Of a DNA stretch of 64,000 bases, positions 54,290-62,351 are shown in pieces (the first letter of the stretch is position 1; each line of letters starts with the position of its first letter). Under the pieces are notes generated by a model that saw only the letters and a program-made list of their open reading frames with translations, searched no databases and was not told the DNA's origin. A program made the translations under genes and the position numbers. This DNA is from Salibaculum griseiflavum (GTDB taxonomy: Bacteria; Pseudomonadota; Alphaproteobacteria; Rhodobacterales; Rhodobacteraceae), in the NCBI RefSeq assembly GCF_003129565.1, contig NZ_QETF01000012.1:21671-85670 (forward strand), read 5' to 3'.

Positions 54290-55549
54290 ATGCGCAACCG
54301 ATTGAAACTGAATGAAAAAGAAGTGCGCGGCCTGCAACCTGTCGAGGGTCGTGACTATCAGGTTTTCGACCGCGAGATCAGCGGCTTCGCTATCCGCGTC
54401 TACAAGTCCGGCAATAAGGCGTTCACGCTGGATTACCGCATCAACGGTCGGCAGCGACGCTACAAGCTGGGTGCTTGGCCGGAATGGACCACCACGGCTG
54501 CGCGCGAACGCGCCAAAGAGATCCGGCGACAGATCGACGAGGGTGTTGATCCGCTCTCTGTTCGTGAGACCGAGCGCGAGGCCCCGAAGGTCAGCGACAT
54601 GATCGACCGCTATATTGAAGAGCACCTGCCCCGGCTGGCGCCTCGGAATGCATCGGACCAGATTTCCATGTTGCGCAAGATGGTCGAACCCGAATGGGGC
54701 AACCGACTGGTAACCGAGATCACCAAGCGAGATGTGGAGCGGTTTCTGAACAAGGTCGCCGAAGGGCGGCCACGGCCCTCAAAGCTCAAACCAAACAACC
54801 GCGCCCGCAAGCTGCAGGGCTGGAAGCCGACACCGATACGGGCCAACCGGGTCGGACAGCTTCTGCGGAAGATGTTCAACCTTGCCATCAGCTGGGAATG
54901 GCGCAACGACAATCCGGCAGCGGGATTCCGCATGCGCATCGAAAACAGCCGCGAACGCTTCTTGAGCCATGAGGAGTTGGCGCGGCTCGCCACCGCACTG
55001 GACCACGCTGAGGATCAGCGCGCGGCAGGGATCATCCGCATGTGCATGCTGACCGGCGCGCGCGTTGGTGAGGTCCGCACGGCTCGGTTTGAGCATTTCA
55101 ATCTTGACTATGGCAGCTGGGCCAAACCCGCTGACACGACCAAGCAGCGTAAAGTTCATCGCATCCCGATTTCTGATGACGTGGCCACGATCGTGCGACA
55201 ACGCAAATTGGTCGTGCCCAAGGGATGTCCATGGCTTTTTCCCGGCGACACGCCGGGCCAGCCCGTGAAAGAAATTCGCAGGTTTTGGCGCAACATGCAG
55301 CGCGAAGCGGACATTTCCGATGTCCGTATCCACGACCTGCGCCACACATTCGCATCACTCTTGGTAAGCAGCGGCGCCTCACTCGAGATGGTGGGCCGCC
55401 TCCTGGGCCACACACAAATGTCGACCACACAGCGCTACGCCCATTTCATGGACTCGCCCCTTCGCGCCGGCGTCGATGCGGTAGCCGAAGCCTTTCGGCC
55501 GCGCCCCGTCCTTGTGCACAATACGAAGACCAATCGTGCTTCTGGGTAA
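54290..55549 (+). CDS. tyrosine-type site-specific integrase (P4/DUF4102 class)
   Basis: 419 aa. N-terminal arm-binding DUF4102-like domain (VFDREISGFAIRVYKSGNKA, YKLGAWPEWTTTAARERAKE), a central SAM-like core-binding region (about 95-190), then the catalytic domain with MLTGARVGEVRTARFEHF (Arg, about 257), HDLRHTFASLLVSSGASLE (HxxR, about 347-350), LLGHTQMSTTQRYAHF (His/Tyr nucleophile about 382). Such integrases insert islands and P4-like satellites into tRNA 3' ends, which matches the tRNA fragment 2.1 kb upstream. It is unusual that a toxin-antitoxin module lies between att and int. Confidence 0.93.
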   Translation: MRNRLKLNEKEVRGLQPVEGRDYQVFDREISGFAIRVYKSGNKAFTLDYRINGRQRRYKLGAWPEWTTTAARERAKEIRRQIDEGVDPLSVRETEREAPKVSDMIDRYIEEHLPRLAPRNASDQISMLRKMVEPEWGNRLVTEITKRDVERFLNKVAEGRPRPSKLKPNNRARKLQGWKPTPIRANRVGQLLRKMFNLAISWEWRNDNPAAGFRMRIENSRERFLSHEELARLATALDHAEDQRAAGIIRMCMLTGARVGEVRTARFEHFNLDYGSWAKPADTTKQRKVHRIPISDDVATIVRQRKLVVPKGCPWLFPGDTPGQPVKEIRRFWRNMQREADISDVRIHDLRHTFASLLVSSGASLEMVGRLLGHTQMSTTQRYAHFMDSPLRAGVDAVAEAFRPRPVLVHNTKTNRASG

Positions 55550-55554
55550 CACCA

Positions 55555-56163
55555 TCACGCCAGCTCGGCGAGACGACGCCAGACCGCGGCAACCCGTTTC
55601 CGAATGGTGCTTTCATCGGGGATCTCACCAGTTTCGGACTCTTCATGAAACCACTCGATGATCAGGGACACGAAATCCGCCTGCTTTTGCGGGATACCCT
55701 GTTCGTTGATGATGCGCACCATCTCCACGAACATGCCGTCCCAATCGTAGCGCGGCTCGCTGCCCCCGGCACCGCCCTTGCGGCCACCTTTTCGCCGAAG
55801 CAGATCGCATTCCTCCTCAAAAGCCAGCACGTCATCCGCCTTGAGCAGCAGGTCCGCTCGGCCGAGCCGCAGCCCTTGTTTCGGGTGCGTGACATACCGC
55901 CAGATATTACTTCCGTCGGGCAGAACGTGCCGCACGGTGCATGATTTTTCGCTCCGTGCATAACGCCGGAACATCGCCATGATGTCAGCAGCGTTGACTT
56001 GGATGAGGCCAGCGACGGGCTCGGCACCACAAACGATGCGGCCAACTGCCGTCATCATCGGCAAATGGCCTGTCAGTGCCCAGCCTACAATATCGCTCGG
56101 GCAACACCCCCAACGCGCGGCAACCTCGTTGAGCGAGTAAATTGATCGAGGTGGTAGGGACAT
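55555..56163 (-). CDS. unknown island protein with N-terminal HTH-like segment
   Basis: 202 aa; no family recognised. It begins SIYSLNEVAARWGCCPSDIV GWAL-like, resembling a helix-turn-helix used by AlpA/MerR-type binders, and then TAVGRIVCGAEPVAGLIQV. A Gly/Arg-rich patch (RRKGGRKGGAGG) separates a C-terminal helical part ending in DESTIRKRVAAVWRRLAEL. It converges on the integrase (six bases apart) and diverges from the WYL regulator, which is a natural candidate to regulate it. Confidence 0.7.
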   Translation of the reverse strand: MSLPPRSIYSLNEVAARWGCCPSDIVGWALTGHLPMMTAVGRIVCGAEPVAGLIQVNAADIMAMFRRYARSEKSCTVRHVLPDGSNIWRYVTHPKQGLRLGRADLLLKADDVLAFEEECDLLRRKGGRKGGAGGSEPRYDWDGMFVEMVRIINEQGIPQKQADFVSLIIEWFHEESETGEIPDESTIRKRVAAVWRRLAELA

Positions 56164-56382
56164 CTAGTGCTCCTTTCATCAGCCGATCGAGCGCCCCGCC
56201 CGTCACGGCCATAATGATATCAACCACCGAAAAGCAGGACGACATTTCGGCAGAAACCATCAGCGCCGGAGCTGAACCCGATCCCTCACGCGCAGCACGT
56301 GACGACCTGCAACTTCCCTTCAGGAGAATCGCTGAGGCTTCGGGTCCGCGATTATTGTTCTGAAGATCAGGAATGCACTAGG

Positions 56383-56407
56383 CTCAACGTCAAGTCCTGA
56401 CGTTGAG
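56383..56407. promoter_or_regulatory. perfect 10-bp inverted repeat, probable operator of the WYL regulator
   Basis: CTCAACGTCA (56383-56392), spacer AGTCC, TGACGTTGAG (56398-56407). It lies 17 bases before the WYL ATG in the divergent promoter region. The half-site GACGTTGAG recurs at 52314-52322 near the att site. Confidence 0.7.
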
Positions 56408-56424
56408 GGGAAAATATTTGATCC

Positions 56425-57411
56425 ATGAGAAAGGTTCTTGACGTCTTACGCGTGGCAGAAGCCGCCCTCGCAAGGGAAAATGGCATCAACCTGAACGATA
56501 TCCAGCAGCTTCTGAAACTCCGCACCCGGACTGCCCAACGCCTCATTCATCTGTTTGAGGAGGCTTTCCCAGCGGTGGAAAAACGCAAGGATCCAGACCG
56601 GACCCGATGGTGGAAGCTGCACGATGAGCCTTTAATAAGATATCAAGGCATCCGGGAGAAAGAGCTGGCCTCGATGGAAACGGCCATCCAGCGCGCGCGC
56701 CAACATGGATCGCCCCTAGAGGTCCACCACCTTGAATCCATCCGCGATCGCATGCTGGCCAGCATGACACCGATGGAAGCCCGGGTCATCAAGCGCGATG
56801 CCAAGGCCGTGCTGGAGGCGCGCGGCCATGCATTTCGCCCGGGCCCTTGTGCGCGCCTGCACCCTGATGTTCTGGCTGCGATCGAGGAAGCTCTGGAAAC
56901 CAGCATGCAGCTTTCGGTCAGCTATCAAGGCAAGGAGGATAAGGTCCCCACGGATCGCACCCTCGACCCCTACGGCCTGTTGTTTGGGATCCGCGAGTAT
57001 CTCATTGCCCGCGATCCGGACAAGGATGACCGGCTGCGGAGCTTCCGCCTTGATCGCATCACTTCCATCGCCGTTACCTATCAGTCTTTTCAAAAGGACC
57101 CGGAGGTTGATCTGCAGGCCCACGCAGCAAAGGGGTTTGGGTCCTACTATAGCGAGGAGGAGTATGGGCCTGTCGCGTGGCGGTTCAGCCCGGAAGCCGC
57201 GAAAGTTGCGCGCGAGTTCGAGTTCCACCCAGACCAGAGCGTCGAGGACACTGACGATGGTGGGATGATCGTTCGCTTCTGCGCGAGCGGCTGGTTGGAA
57301 ATGGCTTGGCATCTCTACAAATGGGGCGATGGCGTCACCGTGCTGGAACCTGCCGGGCTTGCAAAGGTTGTTGCCGAGTACCGGCGCGGCGACTTTCCCT
57401 CCTTTCCGTAG
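56425..57411 (+). CDS. WYL-domain transcriptional regulator
   Basis: 328 aa. An N-terminal HTH (about residues 8-55; DIQQLLKLRTRTAQRLIHLF) is followed by helices, then a WYL domain (LQLSVSYQGKEDKVPTDRTL, LDPYGLLFGIREYLIARD, RSFRLDRITSIAVT) that binds nucleic acid or nucleotide ligands, and a WCX-like C-terminal domain (about 235-328; RFCASGWLEMAWHLYKWGD). WYL regulators commonly control phage-defence and mobile-element genes. The perfect palindrome in front of its start suggests autorepression. Confidence 0.85.
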   Translation: MRKVLDVLRVAEAALARENGINLNDIQQLLKLRTRTAQRLIHLFEEAFPAVEKRKDPDRTRWWKLHDEPLIRYQGIREKELASMETAIQRARQHGSPLEVHHLESIRDRMLASMTPMEARVIKRDAKAVLEARGHAFRPGPCARLHPDVLAAIEEALETSMQLSVSYQGKEDKVPTDRTLDPYGLLFGIREYLIARDPDKDDRLRSFRLDRITSIAVTYQSFQKDPEVDLQAHAAKGFGSYYSEEEYGPVAWRFSPEAAKVAREFEFHPDQSVEDTDDGGMIVRFCASGWLEMAWHLYKWGDGVTVLEPAGLAKVVAEYRRGDFPSFP

Positions 57412-57663
57412 ACGAAGCGTTGCAAATCTTAGCGTTGCTCGGCTCAAATGATTCCCGCAACGGGCCGGAATTCAAATCCGGGGTCGCTGTCGTTATGACC
57501 GCCGGTTTCTGGGTTGGGAACGCGTAACACGCCAAATCCCATATTTTGTTGGCCGGAACTCAGGCCGCCTTATGACCGCCGGTCACTGCCTAGGGGCCGG
57601 TCGGTTCGCGATGTTTCTCTGCCTCTGCTGGCGATGAGTGCCAGCTTTGCAATGGAGACATCA
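57412..57663. promoter_or_regulatory. leader of the AlpA-VRR-NUC operon with 14-bp direct repeats
   Basis: TTATGACCGCCGGT occurs at 57493-57506 and again, identical, at 57570-57583, spaced 77 bases apart (about seven helical turns). CCGGA-7-TCCGG occurs just upstream (around 57465-57481). These look like binding sites for a looping regulator of the operon starting at 57664. Confidence 0.55.
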
Positions 57664-57912
57664 ATGCCTGATCAGAACCTTCCGCCCCCGGCACGCCCTG
57701 CGCCCTTGTTGTCGGGAATGTACACACGCCAGCAGCTGGCCATAGAACTGGGGTTTACCTGTGACACGCTCTGCCGCTGGGAAGCACGCCAAATTGGGCC
57801 GCCGTGCACGCGGATTGGGCGACGGGTCTTGTATCGCCGTGACGCGGTCGAGGCCTGGCTGCTTGAGCAGGAGAATGCCCGCACCAATCGTGCACGCCGT
57901 GGGGGGCGCTGA
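57664..57912 (+). CDS. AlpA/excisionase-like HTH protein
   Basis: 82 aa from ATG 57664 (GGAG at 57654-57657); a longer upstream frame is not HTH-like. YTRQQLAIELGFTCDTLCRW and VLYRRDAVEAWLLEQEN form a MerR/AlpA-type winged helix. AlpA-like proteins activate or excise P4-like elements. Its stop overlaps the next start (ATGA), making it the first gene of a five-gene coupled operon. Confidence 0.8.
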   Translation: MPDQNLPPPARPAPLLSGMYTRQQLAIELGFTCDTLCRWEARQIGPPCTRIGRRVLYRRDAVEAWLLEQENARTNRARRGGR

Positions 57913-58175
57913 TGAGCATCCCCCTTCCCTTCCGCAAGTCCAGTGCGCGGGACCGCGCGCGTCAGGACTGGATCGACGAGCGCCGGCGCGAGGCGCGCAT
58001 GGTGGTGGCTGATGTGGCGCACCATTCCGATTACCTGGTGCGGCTCGCCTGCAAGGTGCTGGTGCAACATGGTGAGACCTTTGAGGAGCGCGAGGATGCG
58101 CGCATCCTGCTGGTCGTGCTTGACGCCAAGACGCCAGGGCGGTTGCCCGCGCCAGATCGGGAGGGCCGCTCATGA
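57912..58175 (+). CDS. small unknown protein of the island operon
   Basis: 87 aa, no family recognised. Highly charged N-terminus (RKSSARDRARQDWIDERRRE) followed by a helical MVVADVAHHSDYLVRLACKV and EEREDARILLVVLDAK. Overlaps both neighbours by four bases, so it is expressed with the HTH protein and the VRR-NUC nuclease; the size suggests an accessory subunit. Confidence 0.68.
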   Translation: MSIPLPFRKSSARDRARQDWIDERRREARMVVADVAHHSDYLVRLACKVLVQHGETFEEREDARILLVVLDAKTPGRLPAPDREGRS

Positions 58176-58567
58176 AACGACGCGGTACACCCGAAGCGGA
58201 TCTGCAGCGTGCTGTCGTGACCGCGCTGCGCTTTGCCCTCCCCAAGGGCGCGATCATCCATCACTGCGCCAATGAGGTGACCGAGGCCAGCCCGCACGGG
58301 GCCAAGCGACAGGCCATCCTGGTCGGCATGGGCGTCCATCCGGGCTTTGCCGACTTGATCATCCTGTGTCGCGGTCGCGCGCTCTTTCTCGAACTGAAAT
58401 CCCTCAAAGGCCGTCTCAGCCCAGCGCAGGAGGCGTTTCGTGATGCCGTGAAGGCGCAGGGCTTTGGCTGGGCGCTGGTGCGGTCGTTGGATGATGCGCT
58501 GGGCGCGCTGGCTGATCATGGCCTCACAACGCGCGTGGCCGCTCCAGGTCGGAGGGCCGCACCATGA
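58172..58567 (+). CDS. VRR-NUC domain nuclease
   Basis: 131 aa comprising one VRR-NUC domain of the PD-(D/E)xK superfamily. Landmarks: HHCANEVTEASPHGAKRQAI, GMGVHPGFADLIIL with the catalytic Asp, and LFLELKSLKGRLSPAQEAF with E-x-K, ending in a VRSLDDALGAL helix. Stand-alone VRR-NUC proteins are common in phages and mobile elements and act on branched or foreign DNA. Coupled to the genes on both sides. Confidence 0.88.
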   Translation: MKRRGTPEADLQRAVVTALRFALPKGAIIHHCANEVTEASPHGAKRQAILVGMGVHPGFADLIILCRGRALFLELKSLKGRLSPAQEAFRDAVKAQGFGWALVRSLDDALGALADHGLTTRVAAPGRRAAP

Positions 58568-59529
58568 GCCATGCTGCCACCAACTGGGCAATTCAGCAAC
58601 GCGGTTTGAAGCCAGCCACCAAGATCGTCCTCTGGCATCTTTGCGATCGGCACAACCCGGACTTCGGCTGCTTCCCAACACAAGCCCGCCTGGCCGCGGA
58701 CGCTGAAATGTCGATCTCCTCGCTGAACGATCACCTCAAGAAACTTGAAGCCCTGGGGCTCATTCGGCGCATTCAATGTCAAAACCATCGGACCAAACGA
58801 CGCCAAGCCACACGCTACATCTTGGGATTTGAATTGGTAGGCCCACAAGAGCCACTTCCAGAAATCGGAGATGGGCAGGAGGGCCCAGACTGGGAAAATG
58901 ACACCGAGCCGTGTCCAGAATTCGGAGACGGAGCCAACTCCGAATTTGAGGCCGACCCATCTCCGAAAAATCGCCAAAGCCATCTGCGAAATTCGGAGAC
59001 TAACCTTGTAAGGGAACCTTTAAGAGAACCAGTAAAGGAGGAGGAGAACGCGCGAGCGCGCGAAACCGGTTTTGATGATTTCTTTGGAAAGCTGCTCTCA
59101 GCGCTGGGCTTCGATCATGACGGGCCTCTTCCTGGCTGGTGGCAGGGCTGGCCTCCGCGAGAGCATGTTCAACGCTGGCAGACCGACCTCGGGCTGACTA
59201 AGGCTGAAATCCTCGAGGCGGCTGAGGCGTCGCGGCGAGATCACCCCGAGCCACCCGACGGGCCCAAGGCGCTGGATCGGGTCATGCAACGCGCTGCCCA
59301 GCGCAAAACGACTTCGAATGGGTCCAACGGCCAGGACGGCAAAAGGCGGCGGGGAAAGGCGGCTTCAGGGCCTGCCCCCAGCATCGATGAGCTGGCAGCC
59401 TTCTATGCAGACCGCGTGAAGTGCGACGGCTACTTGCCACCTAGCATGATCAGCACTGCCATGTGCCAAGCCATGCTGGAGCGCGGGTTAGTGACCCATG
59501 ACCAGCTGCGGATGCGGGGGGTGCTATGA
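58564..59529 (+). CDS. helix-turn-helix protein, phage/plasmid replication-like
   Basis: 321 aa. The N-terminal winged helix (about residues 15-80; PTQARLAADAEMSISSLNDH, LKKLEALGLIRRIQCQN) is of the HTH_36 type used by replication initiators and phage regulatory proteins. A long acidic, Glu/Pro-rich linker (about 95-160) follows, then a helical C-terminal domain ending YLPPSMISTAMCQAMLERGL. A replication-initiation or helicase-loading role is inferred from domain order and neighbours. Confidence 0.72.
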   Translation: MSHAATNWAIQQRGLKPATKIVLWHLCDRHNPDFGCFPTQARLAADAEMSISSLNDHLKKLEALGLIRRIQCQNHRTKRRQATRYILGFELVGPQEPLPEIGDGQEGPDWENDTEPCPEFGDGANSEFEADPSPKNRQSHLRNSETNLVREPLREPVKEEENARARETGFDDFFGKLLSALGFDHDGPLPGWWQGWPPREHVQRWQTDLGLTKAEILEAAEASRRDHPEPPDGPKALDRVMQRAAQRKTTSNGSNGQDGKRRRGKAASGPAPSIDELAAFYADRVKCDGYLPPSMISTAMCQAMLERGLVTHDQLRMRGVL

Positions 59530-60263
59530 GCAAGATTGATAGAACGCTGCATGCGCACCCACTCGCCTCAACTCGCAAAGGCGGCAACCAATCATATAAC
59601 GGCCGCCCAAAGCGCGTGATGACCGTGCAGCAAGCGCTGGAATGGGCGTTTCGCACCGAATGCGCTCAGCTGGAACTGCCTGAGCCGCCTGATCCAGAGC
59701 GCGGAGATGGGTTTGGATTTGGTCTTGAATATGTGCTCATGCAGCGCGCGGCGCTGGGCTGTAAAATTGATGGCGGCCGGTACAAGTTGGGCGATTACAC
59801 TCACGAGGATGCTGAGGTGATCGCGGCCACAGTGGCCGGGATGCCTGATGATCTTGGCGGTAAGCGTATAGCCATCCGGGTGGCAGAGCTCGCGCGCGCT
59901 GGGCTAACACCGGATTGGATGCCAGGGGCCGTGCCCCGATGTGTGCCGGTGGACATGAAACGTAACCGGCATGGCGATCGCGCGGTGACCGAGGTGGTTG
60001 GGACCGAGCGCGTGTTGTCGCGCGGCAAGTGGCGGACAGTGGAGGTGCGGGCCTGTCCTGTTACTTACTCGCCCCACCCAGAGCAGATTGAGGCAGCGAG
60101 GCGGGCGTATGGGGATTGGTGGCAGGCACTGGAATGGATCCAGGAAGGCCTACAAGTCGGGAATATGCTGCGGGATGTTCAAATAGCCGCAGCCCTGCCG
60201 GCACAGCGACCTTGGAAGCCGAAACAAACGCGCCTACGATCAGCCAACGCATCATCAAAATAA
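59526..60263 (+). CDS. unknown protein closing the island operon
   Basis: 245 aa; no family recognised. Features: a basic N-terminus (STRKGGNQSYNGRPKRVMTV), a QQALEWAFRTECAQLELPEP segment, a VEVRACPVTYSPHPEQIE strand-loop, and a Trp-rich AYGDWWQALEWIQEGL. It begins inside the stop of the HTH protein gene (ATGA), so it belongs to the same operon; no catalytic motif is evident. Confidence 0.65.
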   Translation: MSKIDRTLHAHPLASTRKGGNQSYNGRPKRVMTVQQALEWAFRTECAQLELPEPPDPERGDGFGFGLEYVLMQRAALGCKIDGGRYKLGDYTHEDAEVIAATVAGMPDDLGGKRIAIRVAELARAGLTPDWMPGAVPRCVPVDMKRNRHGDRAVTEVVGTERVLSRGKWRTVEVRACPVTYSPHPEQIEAARRAYGDWWQALEWIQEGLQVGNMLRDVQIAAALPAQRPWKPKQTRLRSANASSK

Positions 60264-60323
60264 CAATTTGCTGCCTGAACTCTTCGAGGCAGGAGCAGGA
60301 TTACAAGCTCAAGGAGTATTCAA

Positions 60324-60707
60324 TTGGTAGCCACCGCCACAATCGAACTCAAAGACTTGGTGCTGCAAACAGTCATCGGGACTTACGGCGAAAACGACAC
60401 GGTTCCGGAAGCCCATGTCCTAGACATGACCTTATCGATCGCTTCGGAGAAAGTGTTCGTGTCAGAAGACGGCATGAGCCAGGTTTTTGATTACGATCCG
60501 TTGATTGCAGAAATTGATCACTTGGCACGTGATGGCCATTACGAGACGCAAGAATGGCTTGTAAGCAGGATTGCAAAAGCATGTGCTCCACACCCAGAGA
60601 TCACTGGTCTCGATATTGGCTTGCACAAACGTCCTGTGAAGGACGGAAGCGGAACTCTGGGCATACGCCTCAGACTGGATGCACAGGACCTTGAAAGCCT
60701 GCGCTGA
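60324..60707 (+). CDS. dihydroneopterin aldolase (FolB)-like protein with altered pterin site
   Basis: 127 aa, TTG start at 60324 confirmed by AAGGAG (60311-60316) seven bases upstream. The T-fold is readable: IELKDLVLQTVIGTYGENDT, VLDMTLSIA, FDYDPLIAEI (conserved Tyr), WLVSRIAKAC, LHKRPV (conserved Lys). In FolB the helix reads LVERVAEE, whose Glu anchors the pterin. Here that Glu is Ser81, so ordinary dihydroneopterin aldolase activity is doubtful. It stands alone in the island after the phage-like operon; function unknown. Confidence 0.7.
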   Translation: MVATATIELKDLVLQTVIGTYGENDTVPEAHVLDMTLSIASEKVFVSEDGMSQVFDYDPLIAEIDHLARDGHYETQEWLVSRIAKACAPHPEITGLDIGLHKRPVKDGSGTLGIRLRLDAQDLESLR

Positions 60708-61205
60708 AAGACAAGCTCAGCCCAAAAACGAGCGCTAAAATCGGTCTGACGACACACAGTTTCGACACCCGAAAAAGGTAAGCTCAAGGCGGCCTCACGG
60801 TCGTGTTCGGCCTGTCCAGCGCTTTGCTAGACCTGAGATGCGGCTCAGGGCGGAAAATGTTCGTTCAGCGGCCAGACACCAGCGATCTTTATGTTTGACA
60901 TCACGTCATTGGGGAAATGTCGACTTGGAGCCATCGGGACCTTGGAAGCCATGAATTGCACCCAGAAAGTCCCTGTATGACTTTTAACAGGTACGGCGTT
61001 GAATTTAGACGAAATAGTCAGTCAGCATCGGTTTCGGCTCAAGTGGCGAAAAGCGGCATAGCCACAAGATCTAGGGGCAGACGCTAAGTCTTGAAAATTG
61101 AACGTTGCGCCTGAGGCACACTCACGAACAGGCGCGGAATAACACATTGATTTATTGCTATTAATTTCTTTCTGTACCGCAAAAAACATCGTGCAGAGTA
61201 AGTCA
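60708..61205. other. non-coding stretch between FolB-like gene and orphan gene
   Basis: About 500 bases with no credible coding frame. The last 60 bases are AT-rich (TTGATT, then TATTAAT around 61147-61165) and probably hold the promoter of the gene at 61206. Confidence 0.5.
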
Positions 61206-61448
61206 ATGGCATATCATGCGAAAAACAGCTCAGACTTTGTGGGCCTGCGCACTGCATATGGTGGTCGTAAGCAGGTGGTTTATGATGCGCATGGCGACCG
61301 GCGTGTCATCTTGGATATCTGTGACCCAACAGCGTCTGAAGCGAAGATCGATGAGGCGCTCAAAGAAGGCATCAACACCAGTAACGTTTTGCGTGGGGTT
61401 ATCACAGCCCTGAAGGCACGCGATATTCCCATCGATATCGCGAGCTAA
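61206..61448 (+). CDS. orphan small protein, unknown
   Basis: 80 aa from ATG 61206 (an in-frame TTG at 61155 would prepend 17 residues). Content: RTAYGGRKQVVYDAHGDRRV, LDICDPTASEAKIDEALKEG, then INTSNVLRGVITALKARDIP. It looks like a small alpha/beta or helical soluble protein with no membrane segment. Codon use is less GC-biased than the core. No family recognised. Confidence 0.55.
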   Translation: MAYHAKNSSDFVGLRTAYGGRKQVVYDAHGDRRVILDICDPTASEAKIDEALKEGINTSNVLRGVITALKARDIPIDIAS

Positions 61449-61525
61449 GAATTTCAGGGGCTGAAGAATCGCTGCCTTATGCTAAATAAGCGTCAACTCC
61501 AGGCGAACTGGGGATTCGAGGCAGC

Positions 61526-61936
61526 ATGCAACCACTCATCCATAAAGCTTCCGTCAAACTGACGGCGGACAAGCTTCCCAAAAGCGCATCGCCCGGCGAT
61601 GCTGTTAACCTATACCTGCAAGAAGACGGAAAGATTGTCGCAACCTACATGGTTCCTTCTCGCCTGCCCTTTGGCTTGGGTAGACCTGCTGAATTGGCCT
61701 TGGGATATCTGGGACAGCAAGCAACTGAAATTCTACGACCTGCGCTTCAGCGCTACGCCCATCTAAGAGTGCGCATAGTTGAAATTGAGCCTGCTCACTT
61801 ACGCTCTTCTGGGAAAACCAGTCTGTTCATCTCCGTATGGGGGGATCCGGCCATCTTGCAGTCTGCTCGGCCACGCCATCAGATTTTTACCCCAAGCAAG
61901 ATCAATGATGACCCCGCTCCAGAAGGTGACGATTAA
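61526..61936 (+). CDS. orphan protein next to IS, unknown
   Basis: 136 aa. KASVKLTADKLPKSASPGDA, VNLYLQEDGKIVATYMVPSR and LRVRIVEIEPAHLRSSGKTS alternate strands and loops, suggesting a beta-rich fold; the C-terminal 25 residues are polar. No family recognised. The IS3-type element begins about 40 bases after its stop, and nothing suggests truncation. Confidence 0.55.
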   Translation: MQPLIHKASVKLTADKLPKSASPGDAVNLYLQEDGKIVATYMVPSRLPFGLGRPAELALGYLGQQATEILRPALQRYAHLRVRIVEIEPAHLRSSGKTSLFISVWGDPAILQSARPRHQIFTPSKINDDPAPEGDD

Positions 61937-62042
61937 CCGGCCTCTACGAATACGAAACTTTGCGACCCTGACAACCAGAGGTGGTCGCGGAAATTCGGAC
62001 CGGTTGTTAAGTTGGATCGCATGACGAGAGAGACGATCCGAA

Positions 62043-62351
62043 ATGGCAAAGGGAAAGACGCATACGCCTGATTTCAAGGCGAAGGTCGCGCTTGAAGCGA
62101 TCCGCGAAGAGATGACGCTGGCCGAGCTGTCGAAGAAGTATGGCGTGCATCCGAACCAGATCAGCACATGGAAGCGGGCGGCGATTGAGAACATGGCCAC
62201 GGCGTTCACCCGGCGGGGTGCTGATCCCGGGAAGGTTAACGAGTCGGGGATCGATAAGCTGCACTCAAAAATCGGGCAGCTGGTGGTGGAACGGGATTTT
62301 TTAGCCAATGCCTCGGTTCAGCTGCTCGGGACGCGAGGCAAGAAATGGTGA
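62043..62351 (+). CDS. IS3-family transposase OrfA
   Basis: 102 aa, DNA-binding half. A helix-turn-helix of the transposase_8 type (FKAKVALEAIREEMTLAELS, KKYGVHPNQISTWKRAA), then a leucine-zipper-like helix (LHSKIGQLVVERDFLANA). OrfB starts inside its last codons, consistent with production of an OrfAB fusion by -1 frameshifting. Confidence 0.92.
   Translation: MAKGKTHTPDFKAKVALEAIREEMTLAELSKKYGVHPNQISTWKRAAIENMATAFTRRGADPGKVNESGIDKLHSKIGQLVVERDFLANASVQLLGTRGKKW

Noticed and set aside
60208..60955. The 13-mer GACCTTGGAAGCC occurring near 60210 and 60940
   Set aside because: Only the 13 bases match, with unrelated flanks; probably chance.
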